Positions 32,711 through 39,530 of a stretch of 39,530 nucleotides of DNA are shown in pieces. This DNA is from Sciscionella sediminilitoris (GTDB taxonomy: Bacteria > Actinomycetota > Actinomycetes > Mycobacteriales > Pseudonocardiaceae). Location: assembly GCF_000737195.2 (NCBI RefSeq), contig NZ_JALM01000071.1, forward strand, positions 1 through 39,530, read 5' to 3'. The notes below the pieces were generated by a model that saw only the letters and a list, made by a program, of their open reading frames with translations, did not search any database and was not told where the DNA came from. Made by a program: the position numbers and the translations under genes. How positions within the stretch are numbered: position 1 is the first letter of the stretch; every line of letters begins with the position of its first letter.

Positions 32711-32751
32711 GAGAGTGCTCCAGTGAATTTCGCCGGTCAGGGGATCGGTGG

Positions 32752-34290
32752 TCAGGCGCTTCGGGCCGGGGCGCGTTCGGCGCTCGCCAGGTGCGCGGCC
32801 CGCCACAGGTGCATGCCCGCGTAGGAACCCCAGGGTCGCCACCGGTTCGCGTGCCGGAGCAGACCGTTCACGGTGTCCGGGAGGCCGAGTGCCTCGGCCC
32901 CCTTGCGCAGCGCGAGGTCACCGGTGAGCAGCACATCGGGGGCACCGAGCAGGCGCAGCACCACATAACCCGCCGTCCACGGCCCGATACCGGGCAGGGC
33001 TTCGAGATCCGCGCGCAGTTCCGCGGGATCCCGGCCCAGATGGGCACCGAGGCTGCCGTCCGCGAGCGCGCGCATCGCCCCGACCACGGTCTCGACCCGC
33101 CGCCGTGGACCACGCAGCACCTCGCCGCCCCGCTCGGCGAGCACTTCGGCGGTGGGAAACAGGGTGCGCAGCGTCCCGTCCGGTTCGGTGATCCGGTCGC
33201 CGAGTTCGGCGCACAACCGGCCGAGCGCGGTGCGCGCCGCGGCGACCGAGACCTGTTGGCCGAGCACCGCCCGCACGATGAGCTCGGCGGCGTCCACGGC
33301 CCCGGGCACCCGTATCCCGGGGCTTGCGGTCACCGAATCCCTGAGCGCCGGGTCGGCACCGAGCACCTCGTCCACCGCGACCGGGTCCGCGTCGAGGTCG
33401 AGCAGCCTGCGCACCCGGGTCACGGCGGTGGCCAGATCGCGCACATCGGTGAGGGAGAACGAACAGTGCACGGCGGCGCGCCCGCCGCTGCCGTCCTCGA
33501 ACCGTAGTCGCACCACCGCGGGGCCGTGCGGCAGCCGCAGGGTGCGCGCGTACCCGTCCTCGGTGAGTTCCTCCACACCAGGGATCGCGCGGGTGGCGAG
33601 GAATCCGAGCACCCCGGCCGAGTCCATCGGCGCCCGGACCGGCAACCGGACCGCGAGCCTGCCCTGGGTGTCGGCGACCCGGCGATGCCGCGCGGAACGC
33701 AACCGGGAGGGCGTGGCCGCGTACACGGCGCCGATCGTGTCGTTGAACTGGCGCACGCTCGCGAACCCCGAGGCGAACGCGATGTCCGAGAAGGAGAGCG
33801 CGGTGGTCTCGATGAGCAGCCGGGCCGCGTGCGCCCGGTGCGCCCTGGCCAGCGAGAGCGGACCCGCGCCCAGTTCCTCGGTGAGCACCCTGGTCACGTG
33901 CCGCTGCGAGTAACCGAGCCTGCTGGCCAGGCCCGCGACCCCCTCGCGCTCGATCACCCCGTCCGCGATCAGTCGCATCGCCCGGCCCGCGAGGTCGGCG
34001 CGCAGATCCCATTCGGGCGAGCCGGGGAGCGCATCGGGCAGGCAGCGACGGCATGCGCGGAACCCGGCGTTCTGCGCGGCCGCGGCCGTCGGGAAGAACT
34101 GCGTGTTCTCCCGGTTCGGGGTGCGTGCCGGGCAGGAGGGCCGACAGTAGATGCCCGTGGTGCGGACGGCCACGATGAACCACCCGTCGAAGCGCGAATC
34201 CTTCGCCTGCGCGATGCGATAGGCGCGGTCCGGCTGGGCCCAGATCCCTGTCATCGTGGCGGTTCCGGTCACCGCCATACCCGTGGTCAT
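32752..34290 (-). CDS. alkA: Ada-AlkA fusion: methyl-sensing activator and 3-methyladenine DNA glycosylase
   Basis: A 512-residue fusion. Residues about 15-90 form the Ada N-terminal zinc domain with Cys49, Cys53, Cys80 and Cys83 (YCRPSC ... FRACRRC); the first takes methyl groups from phosphotriesters and turns on DNA binding. An AraC-type double HTH follows (about 100-200). Next come the AlkA N-terminal domain and the HhH-GPD glycosylase domain with hairpin LEALPGIGPWTAGYV and a catalytic Asp in LLTGDLALRKG. It removes alkylated bases and should activate its own operon with ogt on alkylation. ATG 34290 is the likely start although no ribosome site is visible; ATGs at 34278 and 34254 are alternatives. 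Confidence 0.92.
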   Translation of the reverse strand: MTTGMAVTGTATMTGIWAQPDRAYRIAQAKDSRFDGWFIVAVRTTGIYCRPSCPARTPNRENTQFFPTAAAAQNAGFRACRRCLPDALPGSPEWDLRADLAGRAMRLIADGVIEREGVAGLASRLGYSQRHVTRVLTEELGAGPLSLARAHRAHAARLLIETTALSFSDIAFASGFASVRQFNDTIGAVYAATPSRLRSARHRRVADTQGRLAVRLPVRAPMDSAGVLGFLATRAIPGVEELTEDGYARTLRLPHGPAVVRLRFEDGSGGRAAVHCSFSLTDVRDLATAVTRVRRLLDLDADPVAVDEVLGADPALRDSVTASPGIRVPGAVDAAELIVRAVLGQQVSVAAARTALGRLCAELGDRITEPDGTLRTLFPTAEVLAERGGEVLRGPRRRVETVVGAMRALADGSLGAHLGRDPAELRADLEALPGIGPWTAGYVVLRLLGAPDVLLTGDLALRKGAEALGLPDTVNGLLRHANRWRPWGSYAGMHLWRAAHLASAERAPARSA

Positions 34291-34394
34291 ATCCGCATAC
34301 TGCCATCGTCCACGGCACCCGGCTGGCGGAAATCGGTCACGGCCGTCCGGCGGGCTGCCGGGACCCATCGGGGCGACATCTACACTGGTTCGCC

Positions 34395-35474
34395 GTGAGC
34401 CTCACCCTCGGAATCGTCGGCCTGCCCAACGTCGGCAAGTCCACCCTGTTCAACGCGCTGACCAGGAACACCGTCCTCGCGGCGAACTACCCGTTCGCCA
34501 CGATCGAGCCCAACGTCGGCGTGGTCAACCTGCCCGACCAGCGGCTCGCCGTGCTCGCGGGCATGTTCGACAGCGCCAAGGTCGTCCCGGCCACCGTGTC
34601 CTTCGTGGACATCGCGGGCATCGTCGCGGGTGCCTCCGAAGGCCAGGGACTCGGCAACCAGTTCCTCGCCAACATCCGCGAGGCGAACGCCATCTGCCAG
34701 GTCGTGCGGGTGTTCGACGATCCGGACGTACTGCGCGTCGAGGGCAGCGTGGACGAGACCGGCGACATCGAGGTCATCCACACCGAGCTGATCCTCGCCG
34801 ACCTGCAGACCGTGGACAAAGCCCTGCCCCGGTTGGAGAAGGAAGCGCGTACCCACAAAGACAAGCGCGCCCAGCTCGAGGCGGTCAAGGCCGCGCACGC
34901 CGTGCTCGACTCCGGGCGCCCGCTCGCCGCCGCGCGCAACGAGCTCGACCTCGAACCGTTGCGCGAGCTCAACCTGCTCACCAGCAAACCCTTCCTGTAC
35001 GTGTTCAACGCCGACGAATCCGTGCTCACCGACGCCGACCGGGTCGCCAAACTCGCCGAACAGGTCGCGCCCGCCGATGCCGTGTTCCTCGACGCCAAGA
35101 TCGAATCCGAACTCATCGAGCTCGACGAGGAATCCGCCCAGGAACTGCTCGAATCCATCGGCCAGAGCGAACGCGGCCTCGACCAGCTCGCCCGCGCCGG
35201 ATTCCACACCCTCGGACTGCAGACCTACCTCACCGCGGGGCCCAAGGAAGCACGCGCCTGGACCATCCCGCAGGGCGCCACCGCACCCCAGGCCGCCGGG
35301 GTCATCCACTCCGACTTCGAACGCGGCTTCATCAAAGCCGAGATCGTCTCCTACAACGACCTCATCGAAGCCGGATCCATGAACGCCGCCCGATCCGCGG
35401 GCAAGGTGCGCATGGAGGGCAAGGACTACGTCATGAGCGACGGCGACATCGTGGACTTCAAGTTCAACGTCTGA
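34395..35474 (+). CDS. ychF: Redox-regulated P-loop ATPase YchF (Obg family)
   Basis: A 359-residue translation-linked ATPase. The P-loop is GLPNVGKST (9-17), followed by the switch regions (FATIEPNVGVV, DIAGIVAGASEGQGLGNQF), the NADE in place of NKxD (NADESVL) that gives ATP preference, a coiled-coil arm, and a C-terminal TGS domain ending IVDFKFNV. It binds ribosomes and modulates stress responses. GTG 34395 is preceded by a TACACT -10-like word, so the message is probably leaderless. Its last 18 bases form the left copy of a direct repeat, so its 3' end served as an integration site without loss of coding sequence. Confidence 0.95.
   Translation: MSLTLGIVGLPNVGKSTLFNALTRNTVLAANYPFATIEPNVGVVNLPDQRLAVLAGMFDSAKVVPATVSFVDIAGIVAGASEGQGLGNQFLANIREANAICQVVRVFDDPDVLRVEGSVDETGDIEVIHTELILADLQTVDKALPRLEKEARTHKDKRAQLEAVKAAHAVLDSGRPLAAARNELDLEPLRELNLLTSKPFLYVFNADESVLTDADRVAKLAEQVAPADAVFLDAKIESELIELDEESAQELLESIGQSERGLDQLARAGFHTLGLQTYLTAGPKEARAWTIPQGATAPQAAGVIHSDFERGFIKAEIVSYNDLIEAGSMNAARSAGKVRMEGKDYVMSDGDIVDFKFNV
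35457..35474 (+). repeat. Left attachment-site repeat within ychF
   Basis: This 18-base copy codes for F-K-F-N-V-stop of ychF. The bases on either side differ from those around the other copy, so the repeat is exactly 18 bases. Confidence 0.75.
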
Positions 35475-35608
35475 CAGTGGCCTATCATCGCTGGTAGCAG
35501 AACCTGTCAAACAAGCAGGTCACGGGTGGTACGGGTTCCCGTCAGTTCCCGCAGAAGCCCGGCGATGAGCACCCCTGTGCTGGCTTGGTGCTGACTCAGA
35601 AGACGTAG

Positions 35609-35646
35609 AGAAGCCCCCTCGTCCTTCGAGCGACGAGGGGGCTTCT
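35609..35646 (+). terminator. Strong intrinsic terminator downstream of ychF
   Basis: GAAGCCCCCTCGTC (35610-35623) pairs perfectly with GACGAGGGGGCTTC (35632-35645), extended by an outer A-T pair, with an 8-base loop and a following TTT. It ends ychF transcription. It lies inside the attachment repeats, so it belongs to the inserted DNA. Confidence 0.85.
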
Positions 35647-35699
35647 TTGCGTCTCTGATCAGGTCTGATCGTCGGGTGCGCCGATTACTGGTGCTGGTG

Positions 35700-36119
35700 T
35701 CACGCGCCCGTGATTGAGTCAAGTAGGCGTCGGAGATTCGCACCGGTGACAGCTGACTTCCATAGCTGGTCGAGCCAGTCGTTGTACAGCTTCAAATCGT
35801 TGGCGTCCGTTGTGGTGATCGTCGTGTGTACCAACTCGATTTCGACCAGGTCGTCATAGATCCATACGCCATGAAGCGGGAGTATGCAGAGTTCGGCGGA
35901 TTGCGGTATCACTCCGATGTGCACGGTTCCGGCGAGTGCGCGTATGCGGTCGATTTGCGCTATCAGCTCGTCGCCGGTCACCTGTGGGTGCCGTAACGCG
36001 GATTCGAGCATGAGTAGGTCAATGCTCTTGCTGGAGTCGTACAAGACGTGCTGTCGCTCCATCCGCGTGGCCACGGCGGCATCGGTGTCGGCGACGCTGA
36101 TCGATTTGACCTGCACGTC
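35700..36119 (-). pseudogene. Truncated DUF5753 (XRE-type) regulator remnant
   Basis: The minus strand carries about 138 residues matching the C-terminal ligand-like half of DUF5753 proteins: VADTDAAVATRMERQHVLYD, then LMLESALRHPQVTGDELIAQIDRIRALAG, VHIGVIPQ and the final LKLYNDWLDQLWKSAV. Full proteins begin with a helix-turn-helix of about 80 residues and a PGLLQT-type segment, which are missing; the frame upstream is Pro/Arg-rich noise. A GTG at 36116 could start a short product, but the DNA-binding half is gone. Such regulators often sit beside small DUF397 or secretion-type genes in actinomycetes. It is divergent from the cassette that follows. Confidence 0.65.
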
Positions 36120-36319
36120 GGGGTGGGGAGCGTGCTCCGCCCCTCCTACGTATCTTGCCTTGCCGTGCTTCTTGATATGGGGTTTAGACCGACCGGGTGA
36201 CGGTTGGTCATTTGTGCTGCTCTTCTTGACGTCCTGTTCGCCTGGGGTTAGCTTCCGTAACCGGAGCGCAGTCACGCGCGTGCGGGGTACGCGTCGGGTG
36301 TCATGAGGAGGGGGCACGT

Positions 36320-36613
36320 ATGCCGGATGGTTACGACCTGACCAAGCATGATCTGGAAAAGGCCGTGAGCGATGTTCGTGGTGGCCTGTCGTCGGCGCAG
36401 GAGTCCACGGGCGGCATGCCGCCGAAGATCCCGGATCTGGGGCCGCTGACTCCTGCGTTCGGTTCGGTCGCGTCTGATCTGATGATGGCCACCGCGAACA
36501 CGCTGGGCCTAGTACAGCGGGCCGGAGACGATCTTGACCAGTGCGTAGCGAGCTACTCCCGCAACGAGGAAGCATCAGCGGACGTGTTCAAGAACATCCA
36601 GCGGGACAGATAA
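36320..36613 (+). CDS. Small EspC/WXG100-like secretion-associated protein
   Basis: A 97-residue helical protein with no signal peptide. Two helical regions (KHDLEKAVSDVRGGLSSAQEST and LTPAFGSVASDLMMATANTLGLVQRAGDDLDQCVASYSRNEEASADVFKNI) flank a Pro/Gly turn, the outline of an EspC-type type VII secretion partner. Tyr79-xxx-Glu83 fits the YxxxD/E secretion motif near the C-terminus. GAGGAGGGGG lies before ATG 36320. The stop overlaps the next start by one base (TAATG), so the two products are made together and may dimerise. No secretion ATPase is in the window. The assignment rests on size, motif and context. Confidence 0.6.
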   Translation: MPDGYDLTKHDLEKAVSDVRGGLSSAQESTGGMPPKIPDLGPLTPAFGSVASDLMMATANTLGLVQRAGDDLDQCVASYSRNEEASADVFKNIQRDR

Positions 36614-37791
36614 TGGGCGGGGAAGCGATCAAGCCATGCACCGACGGCGATGTCATCGATACGACCGTTCACGGCAACGTCGATGAAGCACGAGAGTACG
36701 CCCGATGGCTCAAGCGGTTGGCGAGCAAACTGTGGGATGTCTCGGGAGGGATGCAACGGTCTCTCTCGGTGTGCGCCAACTGGCGTGGGGCTGCTTCGGA
36801 CGCGTATTACGACTATGCGGAGAAGATCAACCGGCAGGTAATGGGTCTGGAAGGGGCTGCCGCCGAGCTGTGGCCTGCGCTCGAGAGTTGGGCGGACGAC
36901 AAGGCTACGGTTAAAGCCCGGATGGAGCAGGCGCGTACCTGGGCGCGACAGAAAGGCATGACCGTATCCGGTGATCTGATCTTCCCGCCGAAGGCGCCAC
37001 CGGCAGAACCAACCTTGCCCGATAACCCGACTCCGCAACAGTATTCGGAATACGAGCAGGCGGGTATTAATTTCAAGAACGCCACAGATATGTGGAATGA
37101 GTTCACTGATATCAAGAGTGCTGTCAACGATAATCGAGGTCTGGAAAAATCGGCAGAGGAAAACCTTGCGGACACTCTTAGCAAGAAACAAGCCGACCTT
37201 AACGGCATGATCACCACCACGGGAAAAGCTGCTACAACATATTTGACGACGGCGGGGGCCGTGAACGATGTGTCCAAGAACCTTGCTGCGGCCGCGAACG
37301 ACACTCGCGACGACCTGATGGAAGCCATGCGGACCATGAAAGCGGGCGGCACTACCGATGTGGTCTCTTTCCAGAAGGCATACGACGATGCCGTTGCGGC
37401 GAAACAGGCGCACGACCGTGGCCTCGGCGGGATTCCTGGCAAGAAGGCGGCGTCGTGGAATTTCGGCGGCAAGAAGGGGTTTCCTCTTCTGCGGAAACTT
37501 CCTGTGCTCGGCACGGTAGGAGGTACGGCTCTAGCCGGGGTCAGTATTCTCAACGGCCAATCACCAGGGGAGGCCGTAACGCGGTACGCCACGAGTACGG
37601 GTACCCAGGTGCTTGCCGATGATCTGGCTACCGCCGCGCTGCCGGAAGGGAGGATATTCAAGCCTATAGCACGTGCGGCTATAGGATACTTCGCTGGTCA
37701 GGCTGGTGATTACCTAGGGAAAGAGGCGTACGAGAAGGCGACTAAAGAGGCGAACGACGAGTACGGCAAACTTGAAACCAAGGACAAATGA
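36613..37791 (+). CDS. WXG-domain protein with hydrophobic glycine-rich C-terminus (putative type VII secreted effector)
   Basis: A 392-residue protein. The N-terminal 110 residues form a WXG-like helical hairpin with W57-R-G59 (ANWRGAASDAYYDYAEKI) and Tyr66-xxx-Glu70. A Pro-rich segment (KAPPAEPTLPDNPTPQQY) leads to a coiled, Ala-rich helical middle (about 165-270). From about 295 comes a C-terminal region with VLGTVGGTALAGVSIL and AIGYFAGQAGDYLGKEAYEKA, small-residue helices that could insert into membranes. This is the plan of a polymorphic effector: conserved secretion head, variable tail. The stop overlaps the membrane-protein gene by four bases (ATGA). Composition is more AT-rich than the flanking genes, suggesting transfer. 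No enzymatic toxin domain is recognised. Confidence 0.6.
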   Translation: MGGEAIKPCTDGDVIDTTVHGNVDEAREYARWLKRLASKLWDVSGGMQRSLSVCANWRGAASDAYYDYAEKINRQVMGLEGAAAELWPALESWADDKATVKARMEQARTWARQKGMTVSGDLIFPPKAPPAEPTLPDNPTPQQYSEYEQAGINFKNATDMWNEFTDIKSAVNDNRGLEKSAEENLADTLSKKQADLNGMITTTGKAATTYLTTAGAVNDVSKNLAAAANDTRDDLMEAMRTMKAGGTTDVVSFQKAYDDAVAAKQAHDRGLGGIPGKKAASWNFGGKKGFPLLRKLPVLGTVGGTALAGVSILNGQSPGEAVTRYATSTGTQVLADDLATAALPEGRIFKPIARAAIGYFAGQAGDYLGKEAYEKATKEANDEYGKLETKDK

Positions 37792-38402
37792 AACGCTTGT
37801 CTTCAGTCCCGAAGCCCGATCCGGACACGGGTGAACCGAGGCCTCCCTCTGCGCCGATGTACATCGAAGACCGCACGCATGTCAATGACGATGAGGCTGT
37901 CCTACCGACTCCACCTGAAGGCCGTTCGCGTGTGTTGGAGTATTATAAAGATAGCAAGAAACTACGGTGGGCCACGAGCTTCTGGCTGTTTATCGGTATC
38001 ATTGCTTTTACCAGTTTTGGTGCTCTGGGGCGCGGCATGAGTTTAGATTTCTGGGTCAGATACCCATATATTATCCTCTTGCCACTGCTGGGAGGTGCGG
38101 TGCCTTTGATGTTCACCAAACATCAAATAATGACCGCTGGGGCCGACTGGGTGCAGTGGGGCCGAAAATGGGTCGATCTCTATGATCTTGGCACCATAAA
38201 TGTGATCGTAGCTGGAGAGAGTTTCGCGCTTCAGGTTTATGACAACTCGGGACGAAAAGCGTACCTTCCGGTTGATCAAGTCCAAGGAAACCCCAAGTTG
38301 TGGGACCTGGTCTATAACGGGATCCTGTACTCGGTCGAGCATTACGCGACAGTCAAAGGGCGGGGTTGTCGCAAGGTGCTGCGTATGGACCCGAACGTAT
38401 GA
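37788..38402 (+). CDS. Two-helix membrane protein with C-terminal PH-like domain (possible immunity or partner protein)
   Basis: A 204-residue protein. A Pro-rich cytoplasmic N-terminus (about 1-60) precedes two transmembrane helices (FWLFIGIIAFTSFGALG, and YPYIILLPLLGGAVPLMF), then about 95 residues with alternating strands (GTINVIVAGESFALQVYDNSGRKAYLPVDQV, then KLWDLVYNGILYSVEHYATV) that resemble a bacterial PH-like domain. It is translationally coupled to the WXG-domain gene through ATGA, so the two probably act together; an inner-membrane immunity protein against a membrane-active effector is one reading. The stop at 38400-38402 is about 57 bases before the insertion-sequence remnant, so the C-terminus may or may not be original. 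Confidence 0.6.
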   Translation: MKRLSSVPKPDPDTGEPRPPSAPMYIEDRTHVNDDEAVLPTPPEGRSRVLEYYKDSKKLRWATSFWLFIGIIAFTSFGALGRGMSLDFWVRYPYIILLPLLGGAVPLMFTKHQIMTAGADWVQWGRKWVDLYDLGTINVIVAGESFALQVYDNSGRKAYLPVDQVQGNPKLWDLVYNGILYSVEHYATVKGRGCRKVLRMDPNV

Positions 38403-38458
38403 GCCTCGCGCGGCGGGGCGGGTGGCGCATACCCCTCCTATTCGCGTCTCGCTGCGCC

Positions 38459-39084
38459 CGGCGCAGGTCGGGTCTTTCTCGTCGGAGTGGATCTCGGCGT
38501 AGGCCAGGCGGGTGTGGTCGTCGATGGCGCTGTGGACGTAGTCGTAGCCGATCTCGGTCTTCTTGTGCTTGTGGTCCCGGGTCTTCTCGCGGCCGTGCAA
38601 CCGCCAACCCCCGCCTGCCGGGATACGGCCGAGTTTCTTGACGTCCATGTGGATCATCGCCCCCGGCGTGGGGTGCTCGTAGCGGTTCTGGCTGCGCCGC
38701 GAGGAGCGGATGCGTTTCGCCAGTGATTGGATCGATGGCGGCCAGGTGCGGCACGTCGTGGCGGGCCAGGATCCGGCCGACCGTTGAGGGGCTCATGCCG
38801 AGATCGGCTGTGAGCACCACCGCGCCCCGCTTGCGCCGTCTGCGGGCCGCGAGCACCTTCTTCTCCACCTGCGGTGCCGTCCGATTCGGAATCCGATGCG
38901 GGCGTGAAGACCGATCGGCCAACGCCGCGTCACCGCCCTCAGCGCACCGACGCAACAACTTATGCACCGTCGCGCGCGTAACACCAAGCTGCTCCGCCAC
39001 ACGCGCGGCCGGCCAACCAGCGGCGACACGCTCAACGATCAAGCGACGCGCGAACACATTGGTACGGGCATTAGCGTGAGCCAT
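38459..39084 (-). pseudogene. IS481 transposase, frameshifted and 3'-truncated
   Basis: From ATG 39084 the first frame encodes the double HTH: NVFARRLIVERVAAGWPAARVAEQLGVTRATVHKLLRRC, then ALADRSSRPHRIPNRTAP and MSPSTVGRILARHDVPHLAAIDPITGE. Near 38735 the reading jumps to a second frame that continues RSSRRSQNRYEHPTPGAMIHMDVKKLGRIP, GGGWRLHG, GYDYVHSAIDDHTRLAYAEIHSDEK and stops resembling the family near TCAG at 38459. Catalytic Asp residues in HMDVKKL and SAIDDHTRL remain; the final Asn/Glu part of the DDE site is lost. Confidence 0.75.
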
Positions 39085-39190
39085 CGAGGACCTTCTGCGA
39101 GTGAATGCCAGACACGTCCACTCCGCCGGGAGGTTCTCCCACACTCAAACCGCCACGCCGTCAACAACCTCGCGGAGCACGACATCTAGC
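38459..39190 (-). mobile_element. IS481-family insertion sequence remnant
   Basis: The left boundary is set where transposase similarity stops (near 38459). The right end is placed near 39187-39190, just beyond a stretch (TAGATGTCGTGCTCCGCGAG on the minus strand) that resembles an IS481 terminus. The transposase within is truncated at its C-terminus and frameshifted, and no matching left inverted repeat was seen, so this is not an active element. It lies between the membrane-protein gene and the integrase fragment. Confidence 0.65.
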
Positions 39191-39245
39191 CGATGTGTTC
39201 GGAGTGATTGAAGGTCGGCGGGTTTGGTGATGGCCTGTCTCGGCT

Positions 39246-39443
39246 GTGCCATGGCTCCTGCCTCGCGGGCGGTGGTCCGACACCGCCGTGTCGGAGTGGC
39301 TCGGTCATCGGTCGATCAAGGTGCCCGGTGGCGTGTACCGCCACCTCATGCCCGCCGCGCTCACCCGGTTCCAGCAGATCATGGAGAACGCGTTGACCGC
39401 CTCTCCTGGTGTTAGGTCCGTGCTGGATCTAGCGGCTTCCTGA
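39246..39443 (+). pseudogene. Tyrosine integrase C-terminal fragment
   Basis: About 60 residues match the end of an actinobacterial phage/ICE integrase: WSDTAVSEWLGHRSIKV, then VYRHLMPAALTRFQQIMENAL. LGH is motif-box II and the Tyr of VYRHLMP is the catalytic nucleophile position. Everything upstream (arm-binding domain, first Arg, HxxR) is missing, so it is inactive. It ends 34 bases before the right attachment repeat, the usual place for an integrase gene. The IS481 insertion just upstream probably removed the rest. Confidence 0.75.
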
Positions 39444-39477
39444 TTGGTTTACGCTGGTCATCTGGTAGCCCTCTGTT

Positions 39478-39495
39478 TTCAAGTTCAACGTCTGA
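39478..39495 (+). repeat. Right attachment-site repeat
   Basis: An exact 18-base copy of the ychF 3' end, 34 bases after the integrase fragment. It has no upstream ychF reading frame here, as expected for a duplicated att core. The last 35 bases of the window beyond it show no gene. Confidence 0.7.
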
Positions 39496-39530
39496 GGGCT
39501 GGTTACCCGGCCTAAGGGATGTCTCGTAAC

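Larger units (their letters stand above)
35457..39495. mobile_element. Degenerate integrative element at the ychF 3' end
   Basis: The element is bounded by exact 18-bp direct repeats, TTCAAGTTCAACGTCTGA, at 35457-35474 and 39478-39495. The left copy encodes the last five residues and stop of YchF. Inside are a truncated DUF5753 regulator, a three-gene secretion-type cassette with lower GC than the flanks, a broken IS481 transposase and an integrase C-terminus about 35 bases from the right repeat. An integrase gene ending beside an att site and a target in a gene 3' end are typical of tyrosine-integrase elements. With regulator, insertion sequence and integrase all broken, it is immobile in its present form. 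The element boundaries are seen; its history is inferred. Confidence 0.75.

Noticed and set aside
35475-35608. tRNA or structured RNA between ychF and its terminator
   Set aside because: No cloverleaf, T-loop consensus or CCA end could be fitted; only short dyads such as ACGGGTTCCCGT are seen.
1-39530. CRISPR array, rRNA or replication origin
   Set aside because: No regularly spaced repeats, rRNA-like conserved blocks or DnaA box clusters were seen.

Overview
The window is high-GC chromosomal DNA of an actinomycete, probably of the Pseudonocardiales/Nocardia-like group. This is inferred from overall base composition, GTG and leaderless starts, the DUF6542, LtrA and DUF5753 families, WXG-type secretion genes and an Ada-AlkA fusion of the mycobacterial type. 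No rRNA, tRNA or CRISPR array was seen. Most genes are ordinary chromosomal genes in short operons. The last 4 kb are a degenerate integrative element.

Layout. 0-1.75 kb: a DUF6542 membrane protein (cut by the window edge) and rmuC, both minus strand. 1.8-3.7 kb: an arsenic locus with arsI (C-As lyase) divergent from arsR-acr3 around inverted repeats. 3.7-7.4 kb: an apparent catabolic operon of an RraA-like protein, an MFS carrier, a nitrilase-superfamily amidase and a GntR/FCD regulator, behind a 26-bp near-perfect palindrome. 7.4-9.6 kb: an LtrA protein and a methyltransferase. 9.6-13.1 kb: two NmrA-type oxidoreductases with two regulators, a double-domain Lrp/AsnC and a TetR. 13.2-14.3 kb: a Glu/Leu/Phe/Val dehydrogenase. 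14.4-19.5 kb: a lysine/pipecolate degradation operon (FAD amine oxidase, HglS, ALDH7-type aldehyde dehydrogenase) with a divergent LysR regulator. 19.5-20.4 kb: a proline iminopeptidase-like hydrolase.

20.8-27.3 kb is a loosely packed stress region. It holds a four-gene minus-strand operon (small acidic protein, helical protein, stand-alone J-domain protein, four-Cys zinc-ribbon protein), Hsp20, a cold shock protein, a delta-9-type fatty acid desaturase and an HspR-like MerR regulator. Long gene-poor stretches between them carry several strong hairpins.

28.0-34.3 kb is a DNA repair block: sbcD-sbcC behind a near-consensus actinobacterial LexA box, then ogt and the ada-alkA fusion on the other strand. 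ychF follows.

The last 18 bases of ychF (codons FKFNV and the stop) recur exactly at 39478-39495. Between the copies lie a truncated DUF5753 regulator, a three-gene cassette that looks like a type VII secretion substrate with its partner and a membrane protein, a truncated and frameshifted IS481-type transposase, and the C-terminal fragment of a tyrosine integrase about 35 bases from the right copy. I read this as a decayed integrative element that used the ychF 3' end as its attachment site. It is the most novel part of the window.
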